Part shown: positions 12,728-19,682 of the stretch, piece after piece
How positions within the stretch are numbered: the stretch's first letter is position 1
How the letters are laid out: every line of letters starts with the position of its first letter
Origin: a virus
Strand: one strand, 5' to 3'
DNA: 20,033 nucleotides
Virus record (IMG/VR): IMGVR_UViG_3300044627_000218
Span: 1 to 20,033 of that record
The notes under the pieces: generated by a model
The model's database searches: none
What the model saw: the letters and a program-made list of their open reading frames with translations, nothing else
Told to the model about the DNA's origin: nothing
Program-made: the position numbers and the translations under genes

Positions 12728-14587
12728 GTGGCTGTAACGATCACGAAAAACAGTTTCCCGTTCAGGGGAACACCAGCCTTTTATTCAGGTACAGGCTCAA
12801 CACAGGTTGTTCCGTATCTTTATCCTGTTGCTGTTAACGGCAGACCGTACATGATTGATACGAAGTCAAATGCTTTCGGTCGACAGTTTGATGCGCGTGT
12901 TCGTGACTCGGTTGACCAGTCTGCTGAGCCTGGTGAGTCGGCTATCAACCCGCAAGGTTTGTGGCGTAGGTCGCAATCATCTTGGCATTATGGGGCTGGA
13001 CAAAAGTATTCGGATACCGCTGACGCTGAGGCGTACCGTTTCCGTTCTAGCAAGGGTGTTGACGTGTGGACCCGTGGCGAACTGTCGTTGCTCCCTGACA
13101 CAGCACAGGCTTATTCTTCTGCTAACACCAACCTGTATATGGCTACGGCTAATGACAGGATTTATGGTACGGAAGCACAAACAGTTCGGTACACAACAGA
13201 CTTCACAACCTTCACAACCGTCACAGGAACTAACGCATCCAACCTTTACAGCATCACCTCAGATGGTTACAACGTGTTCTTCTCTTACGCTGACGGTGAC
13301 ATAGACCAAACGAACGCTGGTACATCTGCTGCGTCTAACTACATCACCGGCATTGAGGCTGGTGTGTTGGATTATGTTCGTGGCCGTTTGATGGTTGCTG
13401 GTCAGGGTGTTGATAAGCAAAAGATTTGGAACATCACCACAACCCCAGGTTCTTCAGCGAACAACCCAACAGCTTTATACACCCATCCGAACACCAACTT
13501 TGAATGGGTTGGTTTTGCTGGTGGACAAAATGCGATTTACTGTGCAGGTCACGCAGGCAACAAATCGTTGGTTTATAAGACTGCCATCAAACCTGACGGT
13601 ACAGCGTTGGATATCCCTACTGTTGCAGCTGAGTTGCCGATGGGTGAAATTGTGACTACAATCGATGCGTACCTCGGTTTCGTGGTTATTGGGTTAACGA
13701 CAGGGTTGCGGTTCTGCTCGTCGGACAGCGACGGCAACCTTGTCGTTGGTCCACTGATTGAAACAGGAACCTCGGTTAACGCCTTTTCTGCTATCGGACA
13801 ATACCTGTATTTCGGGTGGACAAACTACGACGACACCTCAACAGGTATCGGCAGGCTGGATATTTCCACACAGGTCAGCGTCAACCAACCTGCATACGCA
13901 TCAGATTTGATGGTCACAGGTCAAGGTGCAATTCTTGACATCCATGAGTTTGAAAACAAACCAGTGTTCACCGTTTCAGGTTTAGGCGCATACCGTCAAC
14001 ATTCAACAAACAAAGTTGCTTCAGGATATTTGGATTCAGGTATCTACCGTTGGGGTGTACCAGACACAAAGTTTATTCCTAAATGGGACTTGCGTACCGA
14101 ACCGTTAAACGGAACTGTTGCTATTGCTGTTGCTGCTGACTCTGGTGATTTCCAAACAGTCGGCACACAAACCGTAGTCAACTCTTTAGAGTCCACGTTT
14201 GACGGATTTGAAACAAAAGTGTTTGAAGCTGAAGCCCGCCTCACCATGACCCGTTCAGCCACAGACGCTACAACTGGCCCCGTAGTTACCCGCTGGTTAG
14301 GTCGAGCCTATGCTGCACCGTTACGTTCACAAATCTTTTCTGTTCCCCTGCTACTGCACCACAAACTGAACATCCGAGGATTTGAATACTTCATTGATGT
14401 TGACTTAGAACTGGAATACCTCCGTGACCTGGTTGAGAACCCGCGTGTTATCACCTATCAGGAAAACGCCAGCACCTATTCGGTGATCGTGGAAGATGTC
14501 CGCTGGCAACCAGTAGACTCAGCAAACAACCACAACACATGGGACTGGAACGGAACCTGTGTGGTCATTATGAGAAGTGTAAGATAG
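12728..14587 (+). CDS. large beta-rich tail protein, nozzle / tubular-protein-B-like (619 aa)
   Basis: The GTG at 12728, two bases after the previous stop, is preceded by AGGG (12717-12720). The protein is almost wholly beta. An N-terminal block (SFPFRGTPAFYSGTGST) leads to WRRSQSSWHYGAGQKYSDT and FRSSKGVDVWTRGELSLLPD. A long region then has repeated blades (NLYMATANDRIYG, YVRGRLMVAGQGVDKQKIWN, NAIYCAGHAGN, YLYFGWTNYDD) suggesting a propeller. The C-terminal domain has LRSQIFSVPLLLHHKLN and a Trp-rich end (DVRWQPVDS). Size, propeller-like repeats and position after the connector candidate fit the nozzle of a short tail; minor tail protein is the cautious alternative. There is no enzyme signature. 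Confidence 0.65.
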   Translation: MAVTITKNSFPFRGTPAFYSGTGSTQVVPYLYPVAVNGRPYMIDTKSNAFGRQFDARVRDSVDQSAEPGESAINPQGLWRRSQSSWHYGAGQKYSDTADAEAYRFRSSKGVDVWTRGELSLLPDTAQAYSSANTNLYMATANDRIYGTEAQTVRYTTDFTTFTTVTGTNASNLYSITSDGYNVFFSYADGDIDQTNAGTSAASNYITGIEAGVLDYVRGRLMVAGQGVDKQKIWNITTTPGSSANNPTALYTHPNTNFEWVGFAGGQNAIYCAGHAGNKSLVYKTAIKPDGTALDIPTVAAELPMGEIVTTIDAYLGFVVIGLTTGLRFCSSDSDGNLVVGPLIETGTSVNAFSAIGQYLYFGWTNYDDTSTGIGRLDISTQVSVNQPAYASDLMVTGQGAILDIHEFENKPVFTVSGLGAYRQHSTNKVASGYLDSGIYRWGVPDTKFIPKWDLRTEPLNGTVAIAVAADSGDFQTVGTQTVVNSLESTFDGFETKVFEAEARLTMTRSATDATTGPVVTRWLGRAYAAPLRSQIFSVPLLLHHKLNIRGFEYFIDVDLELEYLRDLVENPRVITYQENASTYSVIVEDVRWQPVDSANNHNTWDWNGTCVVIMRSVR

Positions 14588-14593
14588 GACAGT

Positions 14594-15544
14594 ATGCCAG
14601 CCTTTACTCGTAGACAATATGCAGGTGCAGCCGCAGCGACCACCATTACTGCTGCTATTAATACCACCGACACCACTTGTTCTTTGGCTGCCACAACGGG
14701 TTGGCCGTCTACTGGTTCTGTCCCGTTCTATATTGTTCTTGATCCAGGTACTTCAACCGAGGAGAAGTGCAGTGCAACTATTTCGGGTTCGACTCTTACT
14801 CTTACTAGGGGTCAGGATGATACGAGTGCAAGTAGCCATTCTGCGGGTGCGACGGTTTATCCGGTGTTTACTGCGAATGATGCGGATGAGGCGAACGAAC
14901 TTGTAGCGAAGCTGACAACTAAGGGTGACTTGTTGGTTACTACTGGTTCGGCTTTGAATCGTTTGGCTGTTGGTACGAATGATTTTGCGTTGCTTGCTGA
15001 TTCGGCTGCGACGAATGGTGTTGCTTGGAAGCAGGTTCCTGCTGCTGGTTTGGCTTCGGATTCTGTTACTACTGCAAAGATTTTGAACGCGAACGTGACT
15101 GCTGCGAAGTTGGCTACTGATTCTGTTGAGACAGCCAAGATTGTTAACTTGAATGTGACTGAAGCGAAACTTGCTGACAATGCTGTAACACAGGCAAAGA
15201 TTGCTGATCGCGCTGTTGGTTCAGCAGAGTTGGATAATCTCACACTCAACCCCGTTACTGACACCTACACCCTTGTATTGGGTGACGCTCATAAGTTGGT
15301 GACGCTTAATAAAGCAACTGGTTTTACTGTGACTGTGCCACCTAACTCGTCTGTTGCGTTTACTGAAGGCGACCAGGTGAACCTTATGCAAATTGGTGAC
15401 GGTCAAATCACGGTTGCTGGTGGTGCTGGGGTTACGCTCGAAGCACAGGGTTCAAAGAAAAAACTTAACGGCAAGTGGGCTACGGCAACACTTGTAAAGA
15501 TTGCAACTGACACTTGGGTTCTAATCGGCAATACGGCGGCATAG
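14594..15544 (+). CDS. tail fibre protein with AKL/AKI repeats (316 aa)
   Basis: The ATG at 14594 follows AGGAC at 14586-14590. The N-terminal domain contains a [20 protein letters not shown] segment and [19 protein letters not shown], which resembles the RGxxGTxAxxH element of the connector candidate upstream and is common in fibre attachment regions. The middle (about 155-215) has short repeats of the form V-T-x-AKI/AKL-x-D/N ([45 protein letters not shown]), a known phage-fibre repeat that forms a trimeric shaft. The C-terminal domain is beta-rich ([29 protein letters not shown]). This ending is typical of fibres that bind another tip protein, and the next gene encodes a glycine-rich adhesin. 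Confidence 0.8.
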   Translation: MPAFTRRQYAGAAAATTITAAINTTDTTCSLAATTGWPSTGSVPFYIVLDPGTSTEEKCSATISGSTLTLTRGQDDTSASSHSAGATVYPVFTANDADEANELVAKLTTKGDLLVTTGSALNRLAVGTNDFALLADSAATNGVAWKQVPAAGLASDSVTTAKILNANVTAAKLATDSVETAKIVNLNVTEAKLADNAVTQAKIADRAVGSAELDNLTLNPVTDTYTLVLGDAHKLVTLNKATGFTVTVPPNSSVAFTEGDQVNLMQIGDGQITVAGGAGVTLEAQGSKKKLNGKWATATLVKIATDTWVLIGNTAA

Positions 15545-15546
15545 TT

Positions 15547-16254
15547 ATGCAAATGCTGGCTGGTGTTGGCTCGTCGCAACCTACTGCAACATTCCTTGTT
15601 GTCGGTGCTGGCGGTGGTGGCGCGGGTGGATATCAGGTTGGCGGAAACCTAGCAAACTCCCCAGGTGGCGGTGGTGGTGGTGTCGCTATTTCTGGTGACA
15701 CCGTTCTTTTGACGGGAACATACACGGTTACGCTTGGAAATGGTGGAACGGGTGGCAACCAGGATGGTTCTGGTGCTGGCATCAATGGTCAAACTGGTGG
15801 GGTTTCAAGTGTCACCAACCCATCTGCGGCGACAGTTGTTACTGCTAATGGTGGTGGCGGTGCAACGGGTGGCTTCCCTGCGGGAACCGCTGGGACGGGT
15901 GGAACAGGCTCAACATCTAACGGAAGCAACGGAACTCTTACCCTTGATAATAGTTGGACTGGTGGTTATGCAACATCGTTTACTGGTTCATCGTTAACGT
16001 TCGGTCGAGGTGGAAACTCAAACCCTTCTAGTGGTGGTGCTGCTGGTGCAGCGAATACTGGTGATGGTGGTGTTGGTGGAGGTGCATCTAACCCATGGTC
16101 GGGTGGTGTTGGTGGGAAGGGCGTTGCATATTTGAAACTGTTGACAGCAGAAACATTTTTAATCACGGCAACAACTGGAAGCCCTACCACAAGCACGACT
16201 GGTTCGTACACGGTTTACAAGTGGACCTCATCAGGTTCATTTACTGTCGCATAG
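15547..16254 (+). CDS. glycine-rich tail adhesin 2 (235 aa)
   Basis: The ATG at 15547 is two bases after the preceding stop; a second in-frame ATG at 15553 is possible and no clear ribosome site is seen, so reinitiation is likely. [18 protein letters not shown] opens a region of Gly runs ([31 protein letters not shown]) with Asn/Ser/Thr loops. The end ([31 protein letters not shown]) is the usual exit of glycine-rich phage adhesins. It directly follows a shaft-type fibre, so the pair may form fibre and receptor-binding tip. It is shorter than adhesin 1 and its loops differ, which suggests separate receptor specificity. Confidence 0.8.
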   Translation: MQMLAGVGSSQPTATFLVVGAGGGGAGGYQVGGNLANSPGGGGGGVAISGDTVLLTGTYTVTLGNGGTGGNQDGSGAGINGQTGGVSSVTNPSAATVVTANGGGGATGGFPAGTAGTGGTGSTSNGSNGTLTLDNSWTGGYATSFTGSSLTFGRGGNSNPSSGGAAGAANTGDGGVGGGASNPWSGGVGGKGVAYLKLLTAETFLITATTGSPTTSTTGSYTVYKWTSSGSFTVA

Positions 16255-16279
16255 TTTTTACGCAATCCACTGAACTTGT

Positions 16280-16420
16280 ATGGGTATCTATAATCTGATT
16301 CACACCACAGACGACGACCTGTATTACTACTGTCCTGTGAGTGACTGCCCCTGCCATAGTCCCGACTACCACGACAGTTCAAGAAACCTTGACAACAGTT
16401 TCCGTGGGGAACTTAACTAG
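16280..16420 (+). CDS. doubtful small Cys-containing ORF (46 aa)
   Basis: The ATG at 16280 opens a frame ending TAG at 16418-16420. The product is acidic and aromatic near the start (MGIYNLIHTTDDDLYYYC) with a CPVSDCPCHS cluster of Cys and His that could bind metal. Composition and codon choice look protein-like, but there is no ribosome site and I recognise no relative. A consensus -10 lies inside it. It could be a real micro-gene, a decayed gene or chance. Confidence 0.3.
   Translation: MGIYNLIHTTDDDLYYYCPVSDCPCHSPDYHDSSRNLDNSFRGELN
16289..16294 (+). promoter_or_regulatory. consensus -10 box (TATAAT) in the virion/lysis gap
   Basis: TATAAT matches the sigma70 consensus perfectly, but no TTGACA-like -35 lies 16-18 bases upstream and there is no TGn extension. 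A start near 16301 would give a roughly 400-base leader to the holin-like gene. Confidence 0.3.
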
Positions 16421-16642
16421 TTCACCCCATCGAATATCTCGGACAATATCTGCCGATACCTTTGCTCTTGGTAAGCTTCAAACAATCTGGAGAAACACCA
16501 AAAGCACAGCAACACAGGCGACCACCACAGCAGTCTTGCTTCCTGAATAAATATCCATAACAGTTGAATCATGCCCTGAGACTACCCCCGTAGAAGCCCC
16601 TGAGACACCATCAGGAGCCGTTCTAAGCGACGCAAACCCCAA

Positions 16643-16672
16643 CCTGTAATCAGCACAGGGGTAAACCCTTTT
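16643..16672 (+). terminator. weak hairpins before the lysis cassette
   Basis: CCTGT (16643-16647) pairs with ACAGG (16655-16659) over a 7-base loop. Alternatively AGGG (16657-16660) pairs with CCCT (16666-16669) and is followed directly by TTT. Both are short and mutually exclusive, so termination here is uncertain. Confidence 0.25.
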
Positions 16673-16680
16673 GGTACACT
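16672..16680 (+). promoter_or_regulatory. extended -10 promoter for the lysis genes
   Basis: TGG-TACACT (16672-16680) fits TGn-TAnnnT, with a start predicted near 16687, some 22 bases before the holin-like ATG. A GGTAC/GTACC inverted repeat (16673-16677 / 16687-16691) flanks the predicted start. No -35 is seen. Confidence 0.45.
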
Positions 16681-16708
16681 TTCTGCGTACCGAGACAAAG
16701 GATTCAAT

Positions 16709-16924
16709 ATGCAGAAAATTAAAGCGTTCACATACAACAACCCTGTGCGCGTCGCAGCCTTTGTCTCATCTTTCGTGGCCCTAATCGTTTCCGTCGTAGT
16801 TCCAGGTATCCCTGTAGAGCCAGCAATCGCCTTCGTTTTGTCCGCTTTAGGCTTGGGTGAGTTCGCTCAACGTGCCGAGAACAAGAAAACCGACGAAGCA
16901 TTGTTCACCGAAATCCCTGAATAA
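16709..16924 (+). CDS. putative holin, small membrane protein (71 aa)
   Basis: The ATG at 16709 follows AAAGGA (16697-16702). After a basic start (MQKIKAFTYNNPVRVAAFV) comes a hydrophobic stretch (residues about 14-34, VAAFVSSFVALIVSVVVPGI) and a second moderately hydrophobic one (38-50, AIAFVLSALGLGE). The C-terminus is charged (RAENKKTDEALFTE). Size and topology with one or two membrane segments and immediate linkage to the endolysin fit a holin that permeabilises the cytoplasmic membrane at the end of infection. The NNPVRV start and LGLGExAQR segment are familiar from small membrane proteins of actinobacterial phages. The protein downstream of the endolysin is a competing candidate. Confidence 0.7.
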   Translation: MQKIKAFTYNNPVRVAAFVSSFVALIVSVVVPGIPVEPAIAFVLSALGLGEFAQRAENKKTDEALFTEIPE

Positions 16925-17481
16925 TGGCTTTACGACGGAAAACATCACTCACCAAACTGCCAATCAAAAAGTTGGTGTTGCCCAAAGACCTGAAAGGCTG
17001 CGAGAACGGGAAACTTCCTGCATCTTTGCTTCGCCCCATCGCCCCCTCCGGCAAGATGTACCATCTCGCAGCAGAATCATGGCGTGAGCTTCGGGAACTT
17101 GCAGCCAAAGAAGGTTTAGATTTAGTTCATGTTGGCGACTACCGACCGTATGCCCAACAGGTTGCCCTGTTTATGTCACGGATGAAACCGTTTCCTGATG
17201 CCAAGAAAAACATTCAAGTGATCCGAATGTATAACGGCGAGAAATGGTATCTACATTTGGGTGCGCCCTGCGCTACACCAGGTACGAGCAACCACGGATG
17301 GGGCTTGGCCATTGACGCTGCTATCAAAACGAACGGCAAAGTTGTCACGATCTCCACGAAACCTAAAGGCTGTAAGAGGTCAGGGCTGGAGTTCCTGTTG
17401 GCTGAAGCACCAGCATTAGGTTGGTCTTGGGAGTTACAAATCGAACCCTGGCATATCCGTTTCGTAGGAAAGCCTGCATGA
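16924..17481 (+). CDS. endolysin, M15-type (VanY-like) peptidase (185 aa)
   Basis: The ATG at 16924 overlaps the previous TAA. The zinc peptidase signature S-x-H-x2-G-x-A-x-D is complete in SNHGWGLAID (Ser122, His124, Gly127, Ala129, Asp131), and the second signature E-P-W-H gives Glu174 as probable catalytic base and His177 as third zinc ligand. GDYRPYAQQ at 71-79 is the usual upstream substrate-pocket motif. The family cleaves D-Ala-D-Ala or L-Ala-D-Glu bonds of peptidoglycan stem peptides. There is no signal peptide and no separate wall-binding domain, so release should depend on a holin. It sits between two membrane-protein genes, a standard lysis cassette. Confidence 0.88.
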   Translation: MALRRKTSLTKLPIKKLVLPKDLKGCENGKLPASLLRPIAPSGKMYHLAAESWRELRELAAKEGLDLVHVGDYRPYAQQVALFMSRMKPFPDAKKNIQVIRMYNGEKWYLHLGAPCATPGTSNHGWGLAIDAAIKTNGKVVTISTKPKGCKRSGLEFLLAEAPALGWSWELQIEPWHIRFVGKPA

Positions 17482-17482
17482 T

Positions 17483-17695
17483 ATGGACGCTGGGCTTGCA
17501 ACTATTTGGGCTGCTTGTATTGGCGGTGGTTTTTCTATCCTAGCGGTAGTAGTTCAAAAGTTTAAGTCCGAAAACAGGAAAGACCATGACACCGTTATGG
17601 CTATGTTGCGTTTGATGCGACGCGCACAGGACCGTACAGAGGACAAGCTGGATAAGGTTTCTGAGCGTTTGACGGATCACATAGAAAAGCACTAG
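17483..17695 (+). CDS. small membrane protein with coiled coil, DUF2746-like (70 aa)
   Basis: The ATG at 17483 follows AGGAAAG (17466-17472), just past the endolysin stop. One membrane segment (residues about 5-25, LATIWAACIGGGFSILAVVV) is followed by a charged amphipathic helix with heptad spacing (MAMLRLMRRAQDRTEDKLDK, VSERLTDHIEKH). This N-out membrane anchor plus coiled-coil plan resembles DUF2746 proteins of mycobacteriophages, annotated as holin or membrane proteins near lysis genes. It may be a second holin, an antiholin or a partner of the first membrane protein. Which of these applies cannot be told from sequence. Confidence 0.7.
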   Translation: MDAGLATIWAACIGGGFSILAVVVQKFKSENRKDHDTVMAMLRLMRRAQDRTEDKLDKVSERLTDHIEKH

Positions 17696-17699
17696 GGTG

Positions 17700-17721
17700 A
17701 AGCACCCGTAGAAAGGTGCTT
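17700..17721 (+). promoter_or_regulatory. hairpin enclosing the ribosome site of the next gene
   Basis: AAGCACC (17700-17706) pairs perfectly with GGTGCTT (17715-17721) around an 8-base loop. The purine site GAAAGG (17711-17716) straddles loop and 3' arm, and the ATG at 17726 follows 4 bases later. No T tract follows, so translation control is more likely than termination. Confidence 0.4.
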
Positions 17722-17725
17722 GCAA

Positions 17726-17896
17726 ATGGCAAAAGGATTAACTACCGTTGAGTTAACTTTGGTGCGTGACTGTCTCCTGAAATCTAATCCTGGGAGGGAT
17801 AAAGCTGACGCACTATGGGAAGTTATCGAAAAGATAAACAAACTCATAGAGGGAGCAACAGTTGAACAAGCCCGTAAAGCAAAGTCTGTTAAATGA
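17726..17896 (+). CDS. small helical protein, unknown (56 aa)
   Basis: The ATG at 17726 with GAAAGG upstream opens a frame to TGA at 17894-17896. The product starts MAKGLTTVELTLVRDCLLKS and continues with two helices (DKADALWEVIEKINKLIEG, TVEQARKAKSVK). It is below usual ORF cut-offs, but codon usage, ribosome site and position in a gap make it credible. I do not recognise a family. Its last 35 bases overlap the following HTH gene in another frame, suggesting translational coupling. Confidence 0.65.
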   Translation: MAKGLTTVELTLVRDCLLKSNPGRDKADALWEVIEKINKLIEGATVEQARKAKSVK

Positions 17897-18122
17897 AATA
17901 CGATCTGAAGAAGCTATCCCGTCTGGCCGTGTCCCACGAATCCAGCGTGTACTTGAAGGAATGGATGAAACAGATCGCAAAGAACTTGTCGAAGCGTTAG
18001 ACGATCACACAATCTCTGCACCAGCAATCAGCAGGGTATTAGAGAAACGTGGAATACACTTAGATACCCATTCAATTAGCAAGTATCGTCGAGGGGAATT
18101 CGCTCATGTCATTAAAAGATGA
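17862..18122 (+). CDS. small helix-turn-helix protein (86 aa)
   Basis: The TTG at 17862 is favoured as start because GGGAG lies at 17851-17855 with good spacing; the next in-frame ATG, residue 34, would remove a conserved-looking part. The protein has a helical N-terminus and a C-terminal HTH at residues 51-79: ISAPAISRVLEKRG, then LDTHSISKYRRGEF. Small phage proteins with the pattern I-x2-x-A-I-S-R-x-L...S-I-x-(R/K)-(H/Y)-RRGE are known to me from actinobacterial phages as HTH DNA-binding proteins. A transcriptional regulator of the early or replication genes is the natural reading; a terminase small subunit is a less likely alternative. It overlaps the next gene by 17 bases. Confidence 0.7.
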   Translation: MNKPVKQSLLNEIRSEEAIPSGRVPRIQRVLEGMDETDRKELVEALDDHTISAPAISRVLEKRGIHLDTHSISKYRRGEFAHVIKR

Positions 18123-19293
18123 AATAGAGGAGCAATCCCAACCATCTGAGAACGAACGTGCATGGGCAGAGATCACACCTGATGGTGGAGAAATCTCTAC
18201 CGGTGTGCTGCCGACACCAATCACAACTGACTGGACTTCTGTGCTGGTTGGTTTCGGTTTGGACCCTGCGGTGTTTGAAGTTGTTGACGACACGGTACGA
18301 ATGTCTAAGTGGCAAACCTCTAAGCGTTTAGAGAACGGTGACAGAGATGTTGCATGGCTGTACTCGTATCGTGCGAGGTTCCGTCGCAGAGTTTCACGGG
18401 TGTTACCTGATGAAGATATTGAGGCGTTGCGTAAACGTGTAGGTAACTGGAAGCAACCGAAACGGGCTGTACCTAAACCATCGGAGGAACCACCATCAAC
18501 GTTCGTAGTGAATTGGGCTGACCTTCAGCTCGGTAAATCTGCTGGCGGTGGTGTCGAGGCAACCGTTGAACGGGTGTTGGAATCATTGGAGAAAACAGTT
18601 CAGCAACTCCATGACCTTCGCCGTAAAGGTAGGAACATTCAGAGTGCTGCACTCGTAAACATGGGTGATCCGTTTGAAGGATGCGATGGGAACTATGCAA
18701 GCCAGTTGTTTACTGTTGAACTGACACAGCGCGAACAGTTGCTACTTGGTGCAGACCTGTTCAGCAAAGGGATAACCACCCTTGCGTCAATGGTTGATGT
18801 CATGGAAATCATTGGCACACTTTGCAACCACGGCGAATGGATGCGACGCAACGGCAAGTCTGTTACCTCTGATTCAGATAACGCTGGAGGGTTCCTGATG
18901 GATATGTTGTTCCGAATCTTGGATCATCAGATACCGAACCTTGAATGGACTATCCCACACGATGAGATGGTCACAACCAAAGTGCTATCCGATGTGAAGG
19001 TTGCGTTCGCTCACGGTCACAAGATCACCGGCAAAGAAAACGATTGGCTTAACGCACAGTCGATAATGATTCTGCGTGAAGAAGGACGCGAACCTGACCT
19101 GTGGATCACCGCACACAAGCATCACCTGCAAGTCACCGATCATGGTGCATATACCCGTATCCAATGCCCGTCAATGGATGGTGGATCAAAATGGTTCGCT
19201 GACTCTAAAGGTATTTGGTCCACCCCAGGAACCCTTACCCTGCTGGTGGGCCGCCATGACAAACGGAACTGGTCCGATCTGGAAGTCCTATGA
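18106..19293 (+). CDS. calcineurin-like metallophosphoesterase (395 aa)
   Basis: The ATG at 18106 has GAGGGGAA (18091-18098) upstream. An N-terminal 130-residue region contains basic helices (YSYRARFRRRV) and may bind nucleic acid. The phosphoesterase domain shows the metal ligands in order: WADLQLGK (Asp139, with Gln141 in place of the usual His), NMGDPFEG (Asp188), NHGEW (Asn241, His242), AHGH (His303, His305) and AHKHH (His337, His339). The end (PSMDGGSKWF, PGTLTLLVG) is typical of a group of phage enzymes often labelled phosphoesterase or SbcD-like exonuclease. It probably hydrolyses phosphodiester or phosphomonoester bonds with two metal ions. With the HTH gene before and the YqaJ-like gene after, a role in DNA processing is inferred. 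Confidence 0.82.
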   Translation: MSLKDEIEEQSQPSENERAWAEITPDGGEISTGVLPTPITTDWTSVLVGFGLDPAVFEVVDDTVRMSKWQTSKRLENGDRDVAWLYSYRARFRRRVSRVLPDEDIEALRKRVGNWKQPKRAVPKPSEEPPSTFVVNWADLQLGKSAGGGVEATVERVLESLEKTVQQLHDLRRKGRNIQSAALVNMGDPFEGCDGNYASQLFTVELTQREQLLLGADLFSKGITTLASMVDVMEIIGTLCNHGEWMRRNGKSVTSDSDNAGGFLMDMLFRILDHQIPNLEWTIPHDEMVTTKVLSDVKVAFAHGHKITGKENDWLNAQSIMILREEGREPDLWITAHKHHLQVTDHGAYTRIQCPSMDGGSKWFADSKGIWSTPGTLTLLVGRHDKRNWSDLEVL

Positions 19294-19382
19294 CAGACGC
19301 ACGTTTATGCCTATGCGTATATCGTGGGGTGATCCCCCGACCCCCCGACTGTGGAGAAAAACCCGATGACTTTGACGAATAG
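19290..19382 (+). CDS. candidate micro-protein with three Cys (30 aa)
   Basis: The ATG at 19290 overlaps the phosphoesterase stop (ATGA), and the frame ends TAG at 19380-19382, overlapping the next gene by 17 bases. The product runs MTDARLCLCVYRG, a Pro-rich middle and an acidic end (CGEKPDDFDE). The overlapped start/stop pattern matches real genes here, and without it the gap to the next start is 72 bases. A CxC plus single Cys gives no full metal site. The small GGGG-tgat-CCCC hairpin at 19326-19337 lies within it. Uncertain. Confidence 0.4.
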   Translation: MTDARLCLCVYRGVIPRPPDCGEKPDDFDE

Positions 19383-19647
19383 AACCGTTGTTTACATCCA
19401 ATGGGCTGACACCCACCTGTCGGAACCAGGCTGGCTAAACATGGACGACTATGAGGACGACGGTGAATGTCTCGTAGACACCGTAGGGTTCCTCATCCCC
19501 GTAGGTGAACCAGGGTCGAAAGAAAAACACATCACCTTATGGCAAACCATTTGCGAAGAAGAAGGCATCCACGCTATACATATCCCCGTGGCGATGGTAC
19601 GAGAAATGAAAGCGATTGACTTGACATTAACCATGTCACACCCCTAG
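19366..19647 (+). CDS. small acidic phage protein, unknown (93 aa)
   Basis: The ATG at 19366 with GGAGA at 19353-19357 is preferred to an in-frame GTG at 19351, which overlaps that ribosome site. The sequence begins MTLTNRTVVYIQWADTHLSE, has an acidic patch (NMDDYEDDGECLVDTVGFLI) and ends with IHIPVAMVREMKAIDL. The layout W-x-D...C-(L/V)-(V/E)-(D/T)-(T/V)-G-(F/W)-L-(I/V)...IP-x-x-(M/V) is one I associate with short proteins in the replication regions of phages, with no known function. There is no membrane segment or catalytic signature. Confidence 0.75.
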   Translation: MTLTNRTVVYIQWADTHLSEPGWLNMDDYEDDGECLVDTVGFLIPVGEPGSKEKHITLWQTICEEEGIHAIHIPVAMVREMKAIDLTLTMSHP

Positions 19648-19682
19648 ATTACAAATACAACTGCACAACCATAGGAGGAACA

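Larger units (their letters stand above)
16255..16708 (+). other. 454-base gap without a convincing gene
   Basis: Between adhesin 2 and the holin-like gene only weak signals are seen. These are the 46-aa ORF at 16280 and a Thr-rich frame 16341-16550 (GTG start, no ribosome site). After the TAA of that frame, the same frame stays open from 16551 to 16649 with a Pro/Glu-rich ending (TTPVEAPETPSGAVL) but no start codon. A perfect TATAAT stands at 16289-16294. The pattern fits a decayed gene or a regulatory, untranslated stretch between the virion and lysis modules. No tRNA is apparent. Confidence 0.5.

Noticed and set aside
14857-15264. 135-aa minus-strand ORF
   Set aside because: It is a shadow of the AKL-repeat fibre gene, with no ribosome site and an atypical composition.
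8672-16254. Diversity-generating retroelement acting on the adhesins
   Set aside because: No reverse transcriptase gene, template repeat or adenine-biased variable repeat is visible in the window.
16255-16708. tRNA gene or attachment site in the gap
   Set aside because: No cloverleaf with a T-arm signature and no recognisable attachment repeat; no integrase gene in the window.
19326-19337. GGGG-tgat-CCCC hairpin as a terminator
   Set aside because: It is short, has no T tract, and lies within closely spaced same-strand genes.
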